In this document: positions 27,143-38,200 of the stretch, piece by piece | Layout: the number at the start of each line of letters is the position of its first letter | Numbering within the stretch: position 1 is the stretch's first letter | Translations under genes and position numbers: made by a program | Origin: Puniceicoccus vermicola | Lineage (GTDB): Bacteria > Verrucomicrobiota > Verrucomicrobiia > Opitutales > Puniceicoccaceae | DNA length: 64,000 bases | Direction: 5' to 3' | NCBI RefSeq assembly: GCF_014230055.1 | Contig: NZ_JACHVA010000102.1 | Coordinates: forward strand, 1 to 64,000 | Notes under the pieces: generated by a model | Seen by the model: the letters and a program-made list of their open reading frames with translations, nothing else | Told to the model about the DNA's origin: nothing | Databases searched by the model: none

Positions 27143-28045
27143 ATGCCGATCCACGATGTCGACGATCTGTTTGACGCAGACTTCCGGAAACAACTCGAAG
27201 CCTTGCGCCTACTCTCACGACGACTGGTGAACGGGCGCCAGAGAGCTGAGCGCCGCAGCGCGAAACGGGGATCGAGCATTGAATTCGCCGAATACCGTCG
27301 GTTCACCGCCGGAGATGATTGGCGTAACATCGACTGGAATGCCTACGCCCGCTGGAAACAACTCGTCCTCAAACTCTTTGTCGAAGAGGAAGATCTTCAC
27401 GTCCACCTCCTTCTCGACTGCACCCTTTCTATGGACTGGGGCACCCCCGCTAAATTCGACGTCGCGCGCAAGCTCGTCGCCGGTCTGGCCTACCTCGCCC
27501 TGGCCAATCTGGATCGGGCAGGCATCGTGCCTCTGGGCAATCCCGAACATCCAGTGTGGCGCCCTTCGCGGGGCCGCGGGAAGTTCCTCGCCCTCCTGCG
27601 ACATCTCGCTCAATGCGGAGTCAACGGATCTAACGATTCGCTCAGTGAGATCGTCCGCCAATGGACTGACATTCGCCCCCGGAAGGGATTGGCGATCCTC
27701 GTATCCGACCTTTGGGGTCGAGATGAAAAAGATGCTTTTCAAGCTCTCGATCTCCTACGCCATGCTCGCCAGGAAGTCGCAGTTCTCCAAATCGTTCATC
27801 CGGAAGAACTGACCATCGAAGGCCGCGGCGACTTCGAACTCGTCGACCGGGAGACCGGGCGCAACCGCAAGATCCTCGTCGATCCTGCCATCCGTAAAGC
27901 CTTTGTTGAACGAGTAAAAAACTATGAGCGATCTCTAGCCTCCTACTGTCGCCGCCACGGAATTACGTTTCTCCGAAGCGAGTGCACAACCTCTCCCGAG
28001 GAAACCCTCAAGGCTGCCCTACTTTCGGGAGGATTCGTCCGATGA
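27143..28045 (+). CDS. DUF58 domain protein
   Basis: The 300-residue product contains the DUF58 signature 'EYRRFTAGDDWRNIDWNAYAR' in substance at residues 50-70, followed by a VWA-like fold whose first strand reads 'LLLDCTLSMDWG' (about 89-100). The metal-site serines are thus only partly kept. Members are soluble partners of MoxR ATPases in envelope stress or assembly systems. The ATG of the next gene overlaps the stop by four bases (ATGA), which means coupled translation. Confidence 0.92.
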   Translation: MPIHDVDDLFDADFRKQLEALRLLSRRLVNGRQRAERRSAKRGSSIEFAEYRRFTAGDDWRNIDWNAYARWKQLVLKLFVEEEDLHVHLLLDCTLSMDWGTPAKFDVARKLVAGLAYLALANLDRAGIVPLGNPEHPVWRPSRGRGKFLALLRHLAQCGVNGSNDSLSEIVRQWTDIRPRKGLAILVSDLWGRDEKDAFQALDLLRHARQEVAVLQIVHPEELTIEGRGDFELVDRETGRNRKILVDPAIRKAFVERVKNYERSLASYCRRHGITFLRSECTTSPEETLKAALLSGGFVR

Positions 28046-29718
28046 GCTTTCTCTGGCCCTACGCTTGGATCTTCTCCGCTCTCGCGATCCCCATCGTACT
28101 TTTCTACCTGATTCGTACTCTGCCCAAGCGCCGCCCAGTCAGCACCTTGCTTTTCTGGGATCAGATCCAACCGCAACTGCGATCCTCGCCGCTGTGGCGA
28201 AAACTACGGCGACTATTTTCCCTGCTCCTCCAACTCGCCTTTCTCTTCCTCCTCATCCTCCTGCTTGCGCGCCCACTCCTGCCCGGCCAGCAGCGTGAGC
28301 CTCAGACGGTGATCTATGTGGTCGACACCAGTGCCTCCATGTCCGCATCTCACGGAGACCGTACGACCCTCCAGAAAACTCAAGATCTCTTGGAGAATCG
28401 AATCGCCAATCTGCGCGCGAGTGACGAAGCCTTGATCATCGCGGCGGACCAGACTCCTCAAGTTCTCCAGCGCTGGACCCCTAACCGCAGGCTTCTATTG
28501 GAAGGCGTCCGTCAACTTCGTGCGAGCTCCGGAGAAAGCAATTTGGACAAAGCCTTGGATCTCGCCGGCAGCCTTGCGCGTCAGCGGGACGATGCAAGGA
28601 TCGTGGTTCTCAGTGATGCAGTTCTACCGGAGAGCTCCTCCACGGGAGATCGTCCCCCTTACGAAAGCTTGTCCATCGCACCTCCCGCCTCGCGGAACCG
28701 GGGACTCGTCGAGTTCTCCGCCCGCCGCTCCCGGCTAGACCCCGAAATCATCCTCGTCCGGGCTCGAATTGTCCAATCGGCCGGCACCTCCCCCAGTTCG
28801 GAGGAGGCTAAGCTTGAGCTGAAAGTAAATGACCGCCTTACCGATGTTCTTCCACTCACGTTCGACGAGGACGAGCCCATTGAGAAGACATGGCGAATTC
28901 CGGAAACGAGCATGGCTCGCATCGAAGCCAAAATCGTTGGCCCGGGCCCCGACTCCCTCTTTCTCGATGATTCCGCCTCCGTCGACATTGATCCGGTGGA
29001 AACGCTGTCGATCCGTCTCGTCTCGGCACCCAACCCCTTTCTCGAAGCCATCCTCTCCTCTCTTGAGCTAGTCGATGTTGCGAGAATCCGCCCTGACAAT
29101 GTAACCGAGGATCCCGAAGTAGATCTCTACCTTTTCAACGAGGTCTCTCCACCCACCGACTTTCTACCGCGGGCGATGGTTCTCATCCAACCCTCTGGAG
29201 AGGGTGTCTGGGGAGAGAGGCTTCCTGGTGAATCCGAGGAGAGCCTGGTAACCGACTGGCAGGAGGAAAATGACCTACTCCGCCATGTCGACCTCGATCA
29301 AGTGGTCTTCCCCCAGTTCAGTCGTTTCTCTCTTCCCCCTTCCGCCGAGGTCCTCGCATCCAGCTTCGATGATCCCGTTCTCTTCGGTGATTGGGACTCC
29401 CGGGAGAAATGGCTCGTGACGGCATTCGGACTCGAGCAGTCGGATTTGGTCTATCGAACGGTCTTCCCCATTCTGGTCGGAAATCTCGTGCGCTCCCTTG
29501 CACTCTCATCCGACCTCTCGCGGTCCGACCTCCCCGGAGAGACCGAATCCCGACTCCAGCCATTTCCAGAACGCCTGGCCCCGAAAGAAGCCTTGGAAGA
29601 CAACGCCAAACCTTCCGGATCTTTCTTGTCTTTTCCTCTTCGCAGTTGGCTCATCATCATCGCCGTCTGTTGGCTCATTCTGGAATGGCGACTCTTCCAC
29701 CGGAGAATCACGGAATGA
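28042..29718 (+). CDS. BatA-like VWA membrane protein
   Basis: The 558-residue protein starts with the BatA N-terminal module: two helices (about 5-23 and 58-77) around 'RRPVSTLLFWD'. A VWA domain follows with an intact metal site 'VVDTSASMS' (Asp95, Ser97, Ser99). A third helix closes the C-terminus (about 533-550), so the VWA and the middle beta-rich region should be periplasmic. In Bacteroidetes the Bat proteins form a membrane complex of uncertain function, originally linked to aerotolerance. The start at 28042 (ATGA overlap) is chosen over an upstream frame inside the DUF58 gene. Confidence 0.88.
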   Translation: MSFLWPYAWIFSALAIPIVLFYLIRTLPKRRPVSTLLFWDQIQPQLRSSPLWRKLRRLFSLLLQLAFLFLLILLLARPLLPGQQREPQTVIYVVDTSASMSASHGDRTTLQKTQDLLENRIANLRASDEALIIAADQTPQVLQRWTPNRRLLLEGVRQLRASSGESNLDKALDLAGSLARQRDDARIVVLSDAVLPESSSTGDRPPYESLSIAPPASRNRGLVEFSARRSRLDPEIILVRARIVQSAGTSPSSEEAKLELKVNDRLTDVLPLTFDEDEPIEKTWRIPETSMARIEAKIVGPGPDSLFLDDSASVDIDPVETLSIRLVSAPNPFLEAILSSLELVDVARIRPDNVTEDPEVDLYLFNEVSPPTDFLPRAMVLIQPSGEGVWGERLPGESEESLVTDWQEENDLLRHVDLDQVVFPQFSRFSLPPSAEVLASSFDDPVLFGDWDSREKWLVTAFGLEQSDLVYRTVFPILVGNLVRSLALSSDLSRSDLPGETESRLQPFPERLAPKEALEDNAKPSGSFLSFPLRSWLIIIAVCWLILEWRLFHRRITE

Positions 29719-32237
29719 GTATCTCGATCCTCTACCCATGGGCCTTCGCCCTCCTTCCCCTGGGGTTTTTCTTTTGGCTTTGGCAGCGTCATTCGCTCTC
29801 GGACCTCTCCCTTTCCCGACGCCGGATCTCCACCTGCATCCGGTTCACTCTATTCACTCTACTGATTCTCGCCCTAGCGGATCCACGCTTTCTTCTTGAG
29901 CAGAATCAAACCCAGGTGGTTTTCGTCGCAGACGCCAGTGACAGCCTCGGCACTGAGGCCCTCGAGAAACTGTCGGATTATCAGGACTTTCCAGGGGAGA
30001 ATGCCCGCTCGCTCGTTCTCTTCGGGGGCGAAGCCGAAGTTTCCGAAATCCCAGAGGACGGCACACCGCCCCTGCCTGGCCCCATCGATCCTACCCGAAG
30101 CCGGATCGCCAATGCACTCCGCTTTGCCGAAGCCACCGTCCCGGCAGGGAAAGCCCCCACCCTCGTCCTCCTCAGCGATGGACAAGAGGATGAGGAGGAG
30201 ATCGCTGCGGTCGCCAGTGAGCTAGCGGCCCGAGACGTCCGGGTCCACACCGTCCCGATCGAGCCGGCCGACAAACCCGAGATCCTCGTCCGCTCGGTTT
30301 CCACGCCACGCGAGGCCAATCCCCAGGAACCCTTTCCGGTCGAGGTCGAGATCGTCAGCAACCGAGCCTCGACAACGATTCTGGAGATTTACCGCAACGG
30401 CGCTCTGAGTGCGGAAAAAGAAATCCAGCTCGAACCCGGCAACAACCGATACTCCTTCACCGAACGTGCTGGGGACGAGGGTGTCGTGGCCATCACGGCG
30501 GCCGTTCGCCCCAGGGAGGATCAGGACACCTATATCGATAACAATCAGCTCACTTCCCACGTAAGAGCTGGCGAAGAGTCCCGTGTGCTCCTGATCTCCG
30601 ACAAACCCGAAACACTCCGATACCTATCCAGGGCCCTCCGCCAGGAAGGCTTCCGCCTCGACATCCGCCCCCCGACCGGGATCCCCACGACGATGGCCGA
30701 GCTGGAGCCCTTCAGCCTTGTCGTTTTCGACAATGTCCCGGCGACCGATCCTTCAGTCGCTCAGATGTCGCTCATTCATCAATACGTTCGCGATTTCGGA
30801 GGAGGATTTCTGATGATTGGTGGAGAAAATTCCTTCGGCCTCGGCGGCTATTTCGACACGCCCATTGATGAGATCCTCCCCATCCAATCCGACTTCGAAA
30901 AGGACAAGGAGACCCCTTCCCTAGCCGTAGCCTTGGTCATTGACCGCAGCGGCAGCATGAGCGGCGAAAAGATCGAAATGGTCAAAGCCGCCTCGGAAGC
31001 CACAGTATCTCTCCTATCCCCACGCGATTACTCGGGAGTCGTCGCTTTCGATTCTCAGGCATTTTGGGTCAGCGACCTGCAAAGTGCAACCAACGGCCCC
31101 TCCATCATCCAAAAGATTCGCCAGCTCACTGCCAGTGGAGGCACCAATATTTCCCCCGGACTCGACTTGGCGCATCGGGCTCTCGCCTCCAATCCAGCAA
31201 AACTCAAGCACGTCATCCTCCTCACCGATGGACAATCCCAGCCGGGGCCCTTTTACGAACAGACCAGCCGGATGGCTCGGGAAGGGATCACCGTCAGCAC
31301 CGTAGCCGTTGGCAATGGTGCCGACCGGGCTCTCCTGGAGCAGATTGCACGGTGGGGGAATGGACGCTTTCACTTCACCGCCGACCCTCGCAAGGTTGTC
31401 CAGATCTTCGCCCGGGAAACCGTGACCGCCTCTCGCTCAGCCATCCAGGAACTTCCGTTCCTCCCCGTGCAAACCCGCCCCGCGGAGTTCCTTGATTCCA
31501 TCGACTTCGACTCAGCCCCCTTTCTCCTCGGTTTCGTCTCCACCCAGCCAAAGGCGACCGCCGACCTCTGGCTCGCTACCGAAACGGGCGAACCTCTCCT
31601 CGCCACCTGGCGATTTGGTCTTGGCCGAACCGGCGCATTCACTTCCGACGCTCGCAATCGCTGGGCCATCGATTGGCTGCGATGGCGTTCTTTCGGTCAA
31701 TTCTGGGCTGGGATCTTTCGTCACCTGGAAAGAGAGAGCGATCTCGGAACCACTCCTGCCCACATTGAGCGAAAAGGGGATCGTCTCACCCTCACGGCCG
31801 AGGCCGTCGGGCGCTCTGGAGAGATCCTCCCCAACGCCACCGCTTCACTCCAACTCCGGCTCCCCTCCGGTGAGACCCGAAAAATCGCCCTCAAGACTTC
31901 GGCTCCCGGCTCGTTTACCGCCGACTGGCCGGCCGAGGCGGGCACACATGTCGTGCGACTCTCCCTTGAAGAAGAGGGGCAGCCAATCGGAGGACAAACC
32001 CTTTTCTACGATGTCGGGTACTCAGGCGAGTATGCGCTGAGGCCGGCCGCACTCGAGGCTCTTGGCCAACTAGCCCAAACCACCGGAGGCTCTCTCGACC
32101 CGACCCCCGAACAACTCTCTCTCAATGACCGCGCCGTCCAGGTCGAAACGGAACTCTGGCCCTGCCTCGTCATAGCCGCCCTCCTCCTTTTCCCAATCGA
32201 CGTCGCCCTCAAACGATTACCAGCCCGCCATTCATGA
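29715..32237 (+). CDS. Large VWA / glutamine amidotransferase-like membrane protein
   Basis: This 840-residue protein has two N-terminal helices (about 6-24 and 36-55), a first VWA-like segment ('VVFVADASDSLG'), then a class I glutamine-amidotransferase-like part ('VLLISDKPETLRYLSRAL', 'GGGFLMIGGENSFGLGGY'), a true VWA domain with 'VIDRSGSMSG' (metal site around residue 410), and a C-terminal helix. This composition is known in verrucomicrobial and planctomycete VWA proteins beside BatA. The gene begins with an ATGA overlap with the previous one and ends in the same way with the next, forming one translationally linked chain. Confidence 0.88.
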   Translation: MSISILYPWAFALLPLGFFFWLWQRHSLSDLSLSRRRISTCIRFTLFTLLILALADPRFLLEQNQTQVVFVADASDSLGTEALEKLSDYQDFPGENARSLVLFGGEAEVSEIPEDGTPPLPGPIDPTRSRIANALRFAEATVPAGKAPTLVLLSDGQEDEEEIAAVASELAARDVRVHTVPIEPADKPEILVRSVSTPREANPQEPFPVEVEIVSNRASTTILEIYRNGALSAEKEIQLEPGNNRYSFTERAGDEGVVAITAAVRPREDQDTYIDNNQLTSHVRAGEESRVLLISDKPETLRYLSRALRQEGFRLDIRPPTGIPTTMAELEPFSLVVFDNVPATDPSVAQMSLIHQYVRDFGGGFLMIGGENSFGLGGYFDTPIDEILPIQSDFEKDKETPSLAVALVIDRSGSMSGEKIEMVKAASEATVSLLSPRDYSGVVAFDSQAFWVSDLQSATNGPSIIQKIRQLTASGGTNISPGLDLAHRALASNPAKLKHVILLTDGQSQPGPFYEQTSRMAREGITVSTVAVGNGADRALLEQIARWGNGRFHFTADPRKVVQIFARETVTASRSAIQELPFLPVQTRPAEFLDSIDFDSAPFLLGFVSTQPKATADLWLATETGEPLLATWRFGLGRTGAFTSDARNRWAIDWLRWRSFGQFWAGIFRHLERESDLGTTPAHIERKGDRLTLTAEAVGRSGEILPNATASLQLRLPSGETRKIALKTSAPGSFTADWPAEAGTHVVRLSLEEEGQPIGGQTLFYDVGYSGEYALRPAALEALGQLAQTTGGSLDPTPEQLSLNDRAVQVETELWPCLVIAALLLFPIDVALKRLPARHS

Positions 32238-35200
32238 AGATATTGCCCAATGCTGCCCTCCTCCTCGCTGCCCTCCTGCCTCTGACGGGATACAGCGATT
32301 CGACCGAGGCCCCATCATCCATCGTCCGCTACGAACAGGTTCTCATCCGACGCCCTGAAGCCGGGCCCGCTTTTGACCGCGTCGTCGAATACTACCGGAC
32401 CGGTCCGGGAAGCGAAGCCCTGGAGGAACGGTGGTCGAAGGGTTATGAATCCTCCTCCAGCACTAGAGAGAAAGCGGGATGGGCAACCCTCGCTGGGCTT
32501 CTCGCCCAACAGCAGGGTGATACCGAGGAGGCGACTGAGTGGTTCGAAAAGGCACTCGGAGCCAATCCCGATCAGATAAAGACCCGAATTGCCCTCGGAG
32601 AGCTTCTCGCCAACTCGGGTCAATTTCCAGAAGCCATTGCCGTCCTTGAGGCAGGCCTCAAACCCGAAGAACTTGCCGATCCGGATCAAGCGGAATTATA
32701 CCGTCAGCTCGCCCTCACTCAGGAACGAAATTTCCAGATCGAAGAAGCGGTCCAGACCTGGAAGATCCTCGCTGAACAACCCGAGGCCGACACGTTTACG
32801 TTGGAGGAAGCTGCCGAAGCCCTGGCCCGGAACCAGGATTTCGATTCAGCCCAGAAGATCTTCCAGCAACTCGCCGAACTCTCGCAAGACGATCCCTACC
32901 AGAACATCCGGTTCCAGATTCGACTGGCTCGATTGAAGGAAGCTGATGGTCAATACGAAGAGGCTTTGGAAATATATCGGCAGGCCATGCCCCGGACCAG
33001 TGGGACGAGCTGGTTACAAAAGGAACTCCGCAGCCGCATCGAACAGGTCTATCGCAAACGGGAGGATCTTCCAGGACTTGCGGACTACTACGAGAACCGA
33101 CTCGACACCCGCGGCCCCGATAGTGAAACCGCACTCCTTCTAGCCCAGGTCCTCGACGAACTGGGGCGCGACGAGGAAGGAACCTCATGGGTCCGCAAAG
33201 CCGCCGAATGGTCCCCCTCCCGAATCGACCTCAGCCTCCTTCTCGCGAACCGCCTCCTCGAAGAAGGGACTCCCGATCTCGCCATCGAAGTGCTCGCCCC
33301 CCTGGCCAAGGCGGATCCCACCAACAAACGTATCGCCGCCAACTTCGGTGAAGCCTACTGGGAACGGTTCGAGGAGGCGGAAAATGAAGAAGACCGCACC
33401 CAAGCTCTCGATCAATGGGCCCAACTCGCCCCAGATGATTCCGCAACTGCCAGCGACGTCTTACAACTTGCCGAGATTCTCCGCCGTCATGAATTGGAGG
33501 AGGAGACTCTCACCGCCTACGAACGAGCCGCTCAGCTCGATCCGGAGTCCATCGACATCCTCGAGCAATGGGCCGATTGGCTTTTCGTGACTGAGAGGCC
33601 CGATGAGGCGTGGGCCGTTCTTTCTACGATCGTCGCGACGGAAGATCAAAAAACCGCCGACCGATACCTTCGCCTAGCCCAACTTCGCAAACGCTATGGC
33701 GACCGCCCCGCCTCCCTCGAGGCCATTGAGCAAGGTCTTACTCTCGACCCCGCATCCTTCGACCTCCTCTCTCTCCAATGGTCCGTGCTCGCCGAAGAAG
33801 AGCGCTGGGAAGAAGCAGCCGACCTCTACCCCCTCCTCTCCGCCGCCGCCCCCAATGACTTCTTCCGCAGTGCGGTCGAGCAGCGACACATCCAAGCTCT
33901 GGCAGCCTCCGAGCAAATGGAATCCACCCTTGGGCGCCTCAAAAGTGAACTCGCGGCCGAGACTCTGGCCGAAAATGACATTGGCCTTCTCCTTCAGATC
34001 GCCATCGCCACCCGCGAAATCGAGACCGCTGAGACCGCCATTGATCAGATCCAGCAGCGATTCCCCGAGTCGATCCCTCTTCATGAGAACTCCCTTCGCT
34101 ATTATCAGGATCAGGGAGAGTACGACGAGGCCATCGCGATTCTCGAGCGAATGATCGCCCTCGAACCAAAGCGAATGGACGAATGGCTCCAACGCTTGGC
34201 GAACCTCTACGTTGACGCCCAACAATACGAAGAGGCCACAGCAACGGCTGAAGAACGCGTAGCTCTAAACCCCAGCAAAGTCGAAGCACAACTCTTCCTT
34301 GCAGAGATTTACCAGAATGACGGCCGTTTCGAGAAAGCCGTGGCAACCCTGGAAACCGGACTCCGGCTCTCCGATGATCCGACTCCCATCCGCCAGAGAC
34401 TGATTGATTATCTATCCGCCTATGGCCGCACCGAAGAAGCCTACCAACAAGCGTGGAAGCAGTTCGAGGAGGCCGACTCTCTTGAAGCCCGTCTGGCAAC
34501 GGTTCCTCAACTATCGAATCTCGCCCTCCAACAAGGAGAAATCGACGAATTGATCCGTAACTTTGAACGCAAACGGGTGTCGGAGGAGGACGGATACCGC
34601 TACGCCCTCTTTCTCGCCTCGATCTACGAATCGGCGGGCGATCTGGTCTCTGCCCGAGAAAACCTTATCGAGGCTCTTGCTTCCCGCCCCCAGGACGTCG
34701 TCCTCATCCAGCAGATCATGGCGATGGCCAAGAAGGAAAACAATTGGGACGACTATGTCCGCTATTCCGGACAACTCGCTGAAATTGAACCTAGCCCCGA
34801 TAATATCTTCACCCACCTGCAGGCCCTTCTCATGGCCCAAGAGTCAGAGGAAGCCATCGACTGGATTTCGGCGAATCAGGAAACGTTCCTCCGCAACATC
34901 GACTCTCTCCGCACCATGCTCCTCGGGCAAGCCGAGGCGGCAAAAGATCTTCTTCAACTTTTCGGGCGTTCTCTTCGCCAAAAGGACGGCGACGCCGAAG
35001 CCCAGCTCGCACTCGGGGAAATGCTCGTCTCGACCGAGAACTTTGTCGAAGCGGAACAAGCATTCTGGCAGATCCTGCAAATGGAGGAGCCGCCACAAAA
35101 CCCAGGTTCAACAGCGCCTCCCAACACCAGCATCCTCTCCCCCTACCGCTATTCGCAGGGAGCCCTGAACTCCCGGCTCAACTATTCCCAAAGGATCCGC

Positions 35201-38200
35201 CAACGGGCGACCCAAATGATCCTGACGGGAAAAACCGGCCACTTTTCCCGCCATTTCTACCAGAACCAAACCAAACCAACATTCGATCAGATTCAAGATG
35301 CCGCCCTCATCTATCTAGCTGCTCTCGCCGTTCGGGAGAACAGAGCCGATGCGTTCCTTCTCCAACTCGAAGGGATCCTTGATCGCCGGGCCGATCCAAT
35401 CCGGGAAAAGATGATCGCCTTTGCCCTTCTCGCGGAAAATGAACGCGCTCATGAAGCTGCCCTCACGCTACTCGACGCCGATCGCTTAACCCGCACCTCC
35501 CTCATCGAGATTCAGAGCGTCCTCCTCCGCAACTCATTCGCCCGATCCATGCAGGGAGACGCCGAAGCAACAGAAGAAGCTCTAAAAATGACTGACCTTC
35601 TCGAAGAACAATGGGAGAAAATCGATCCCCAACAAGCCGATGCCCTCAACACTTTCCGACTGAACCTCCTGAGTCAGGCAGGTCGCATCGAAGACGCCCG
35701 GGCCATCGCCGAGGAGATGATCGAAGAGCTGGATCCCACCGATCCTCAGGATTTCCAAAAAGGGTTTTACGCTATGCGCTTTACCGGAAACTACGCGATC
35801 GCCGAAGAATGGATCCGCGAATACATGCGCAATCCTCAATTGGGAAACCAATACGGAAACCGCAGTAGCTACATGATCCTCAGCATGGTCTACGCTCCTC
35901 TTTTACAGAACCAGACCCCGCAAGGCCTCGACCCCATTAGCCCGGAAGAGAGCATTGAAATGACCTTAAACAACCTCCGTATCTTCTGGTCAGAATCCTC
36001 GGGCAAACCGCAGCGGGGATCCAATCAGCCTAACTACGGAAACCAAAGAACTACACCAGTCTCCTTCCCGGCCCAGAACCCTTGGTTAACGAACTTGGAA
36101 ATCCATTACTTAAACCAATTTTTCCAAACCTCGGCACTTTCCGATAAAGCCACAGCGGCAATGGTCGAAGGGATGAACGAGATCGCCGAGAGTCTTGAGG
36201 GCGAAAAGAGGATAAGGCCGTTTCTCACCATCGCTTTCTGGAATCAACTACTCAACCGACCCGAGGTGACCGCCACGATCACGACCCGCCTGGCCCAAGA
36301 GTTTCACCAGCATCCAGAACTCCGCCTGCTGGCGGCCCAAACTCTCCTCGCGACCGAGCAATACGAAGCCGCTCTCGAACAAATTCAGAAAGCCCGACTC
36401 ACCACATTTGCCGACCGCCAGCTGCGGACAATGATCGAACTGAAAGCCCTCGTTGGCCTTGATCGGAAAGAGGAAGCCGAAGCCATTGCCCGCGAATTCA
36501 TGACCCGGAGCCCAAACTCCCGGACGGACTACCAGTTGCGAAACTTCCTGCAGAATCTGGGCTTCGATCAATCCGTTTATCAACCCACACCCACTCTGAA
36601 CACGGCAAGGTCCGTTACCGCGTCCCTCCGTTCCGGAGATTGGAATCAGATCAACGCGGTCCTCGAAAGGATGCGAAAACTTGATCAAGAAGGCGAAAAG
36701 GAGGAAGCCCAGCAGATCGCCGAGATGATTCTCTCCAACGACCCAAGCCAGAGCAACCGCGACAACGAATTCTACCTTCGTGACCGGGCACTCGATATCT
36801 ACCTCAAAGACGAAAACGGCCACCCTCTCGAAAACAGCCTGAAAGAACAGCTTGAGGCCGCACCCAACTCGGCATTCCTTCACTATCGTCTCGCCGAGCT
36901 CGCTCTCAAAGCTAAGTCGAGGAACAAGTCCTTTTCTCCCTTCGAACCACACGTGGAGAAAATCCTCGAACTCCGCGCTGGGGACACTCAACTCCTCCTC
37001 CTGCTGGCCAACCTTCTTTCGCAAGCGAACGAATACGAGACCGCCACCGATTTATACGGTCAAGTTCTCCAGAGTTCTCCCGAAGAGGCCGTCAGCAATT
37101 CCCACAATCTCGTTCGCGCCTATGTTGAAGCCGACCGTGTGGCCGAGCTGATTGAGATTTCCAGCGACGCTGATTTCATCCGTAAGATCACCACCGCAAA
37201 CTCGTGGGGGCTCTCCAATTTCCTTCAGCAGATCGCCAATCAACTGGAGAGGGATGACCGCCTACTGGAGGCCCTGGAAGTACGAAAGAGCGGGCTTCAG
37301 CACATCGACTGGAATAATCGCATCAACCAGATTGATCCGATCCTCGACCTCCAAATTGAACTTGGTCGAATCGAAGAGGCTCGGGAAACACTGTGGAATT
37401 CGATCTTCGCGGAGGAAAAGCTCACTGAGGGTTCAGATCCGCGCTTCGGGTTCGATTCCAGCAACTCGAATCGAGGGGCCCTCTTCAACAACATGCACTT
37501 CTGGAATTCCAACTTTACCATTCAAGGAGTGAAACTCATGGACCGGGTCAACCAGCTAGAACTCAATGATCGAGTCCTTACCTGGCTCGATGAAGAAGAA
37601 CCGTCATGGATCAACCCGTCGGACCAGTATCTTATCCAGACCCTGGTGCGATTAAACCAACGGGATCCCTCTCTCCTTCAAGAACTCGAATCCGGAGAAA
37701 TGCTCAGGGAATTACAATCCGGAATGCTGCACTACCGAGTAGCGATTTTATTTACCTTGGCGGAAAGACTGGCAAGCTGGGAAGACGCTCAATCGGTCGC
37801 CTTCGAGCTTTATGAGGACACGATCACTTCCCCATCTGGCGGGTATGGAAATTCTTACGAACAGCAAATCTTGATCCGATCCTCGATCGCACTCACCGAG
37901 TTGGCCGTTTCCGAGGAAGAGATCGAGAAGGCGAATCAGATCCTTAAAAGAACACTCGACAACACGTATCGATCCCTTCTCGACTCGAGCAATAATCAGA
38001 GCTCTCAAGAGACAGTCTTGGAGCTGATGACTGTAGCCATCCAGCAGGAAAGTCTCGACGACGAGGAAATTGAGAAATGGCTGAAGCAGATCCGCGCCCA
38101 ATCGAATTGGGGCAACAATGCCGAAACCACCGCCCGCTATCTCGAGGTCCTCGCCAACAACAACCTCTCAACTCCTCTCTACCCCGCCATCCTCAACGAG

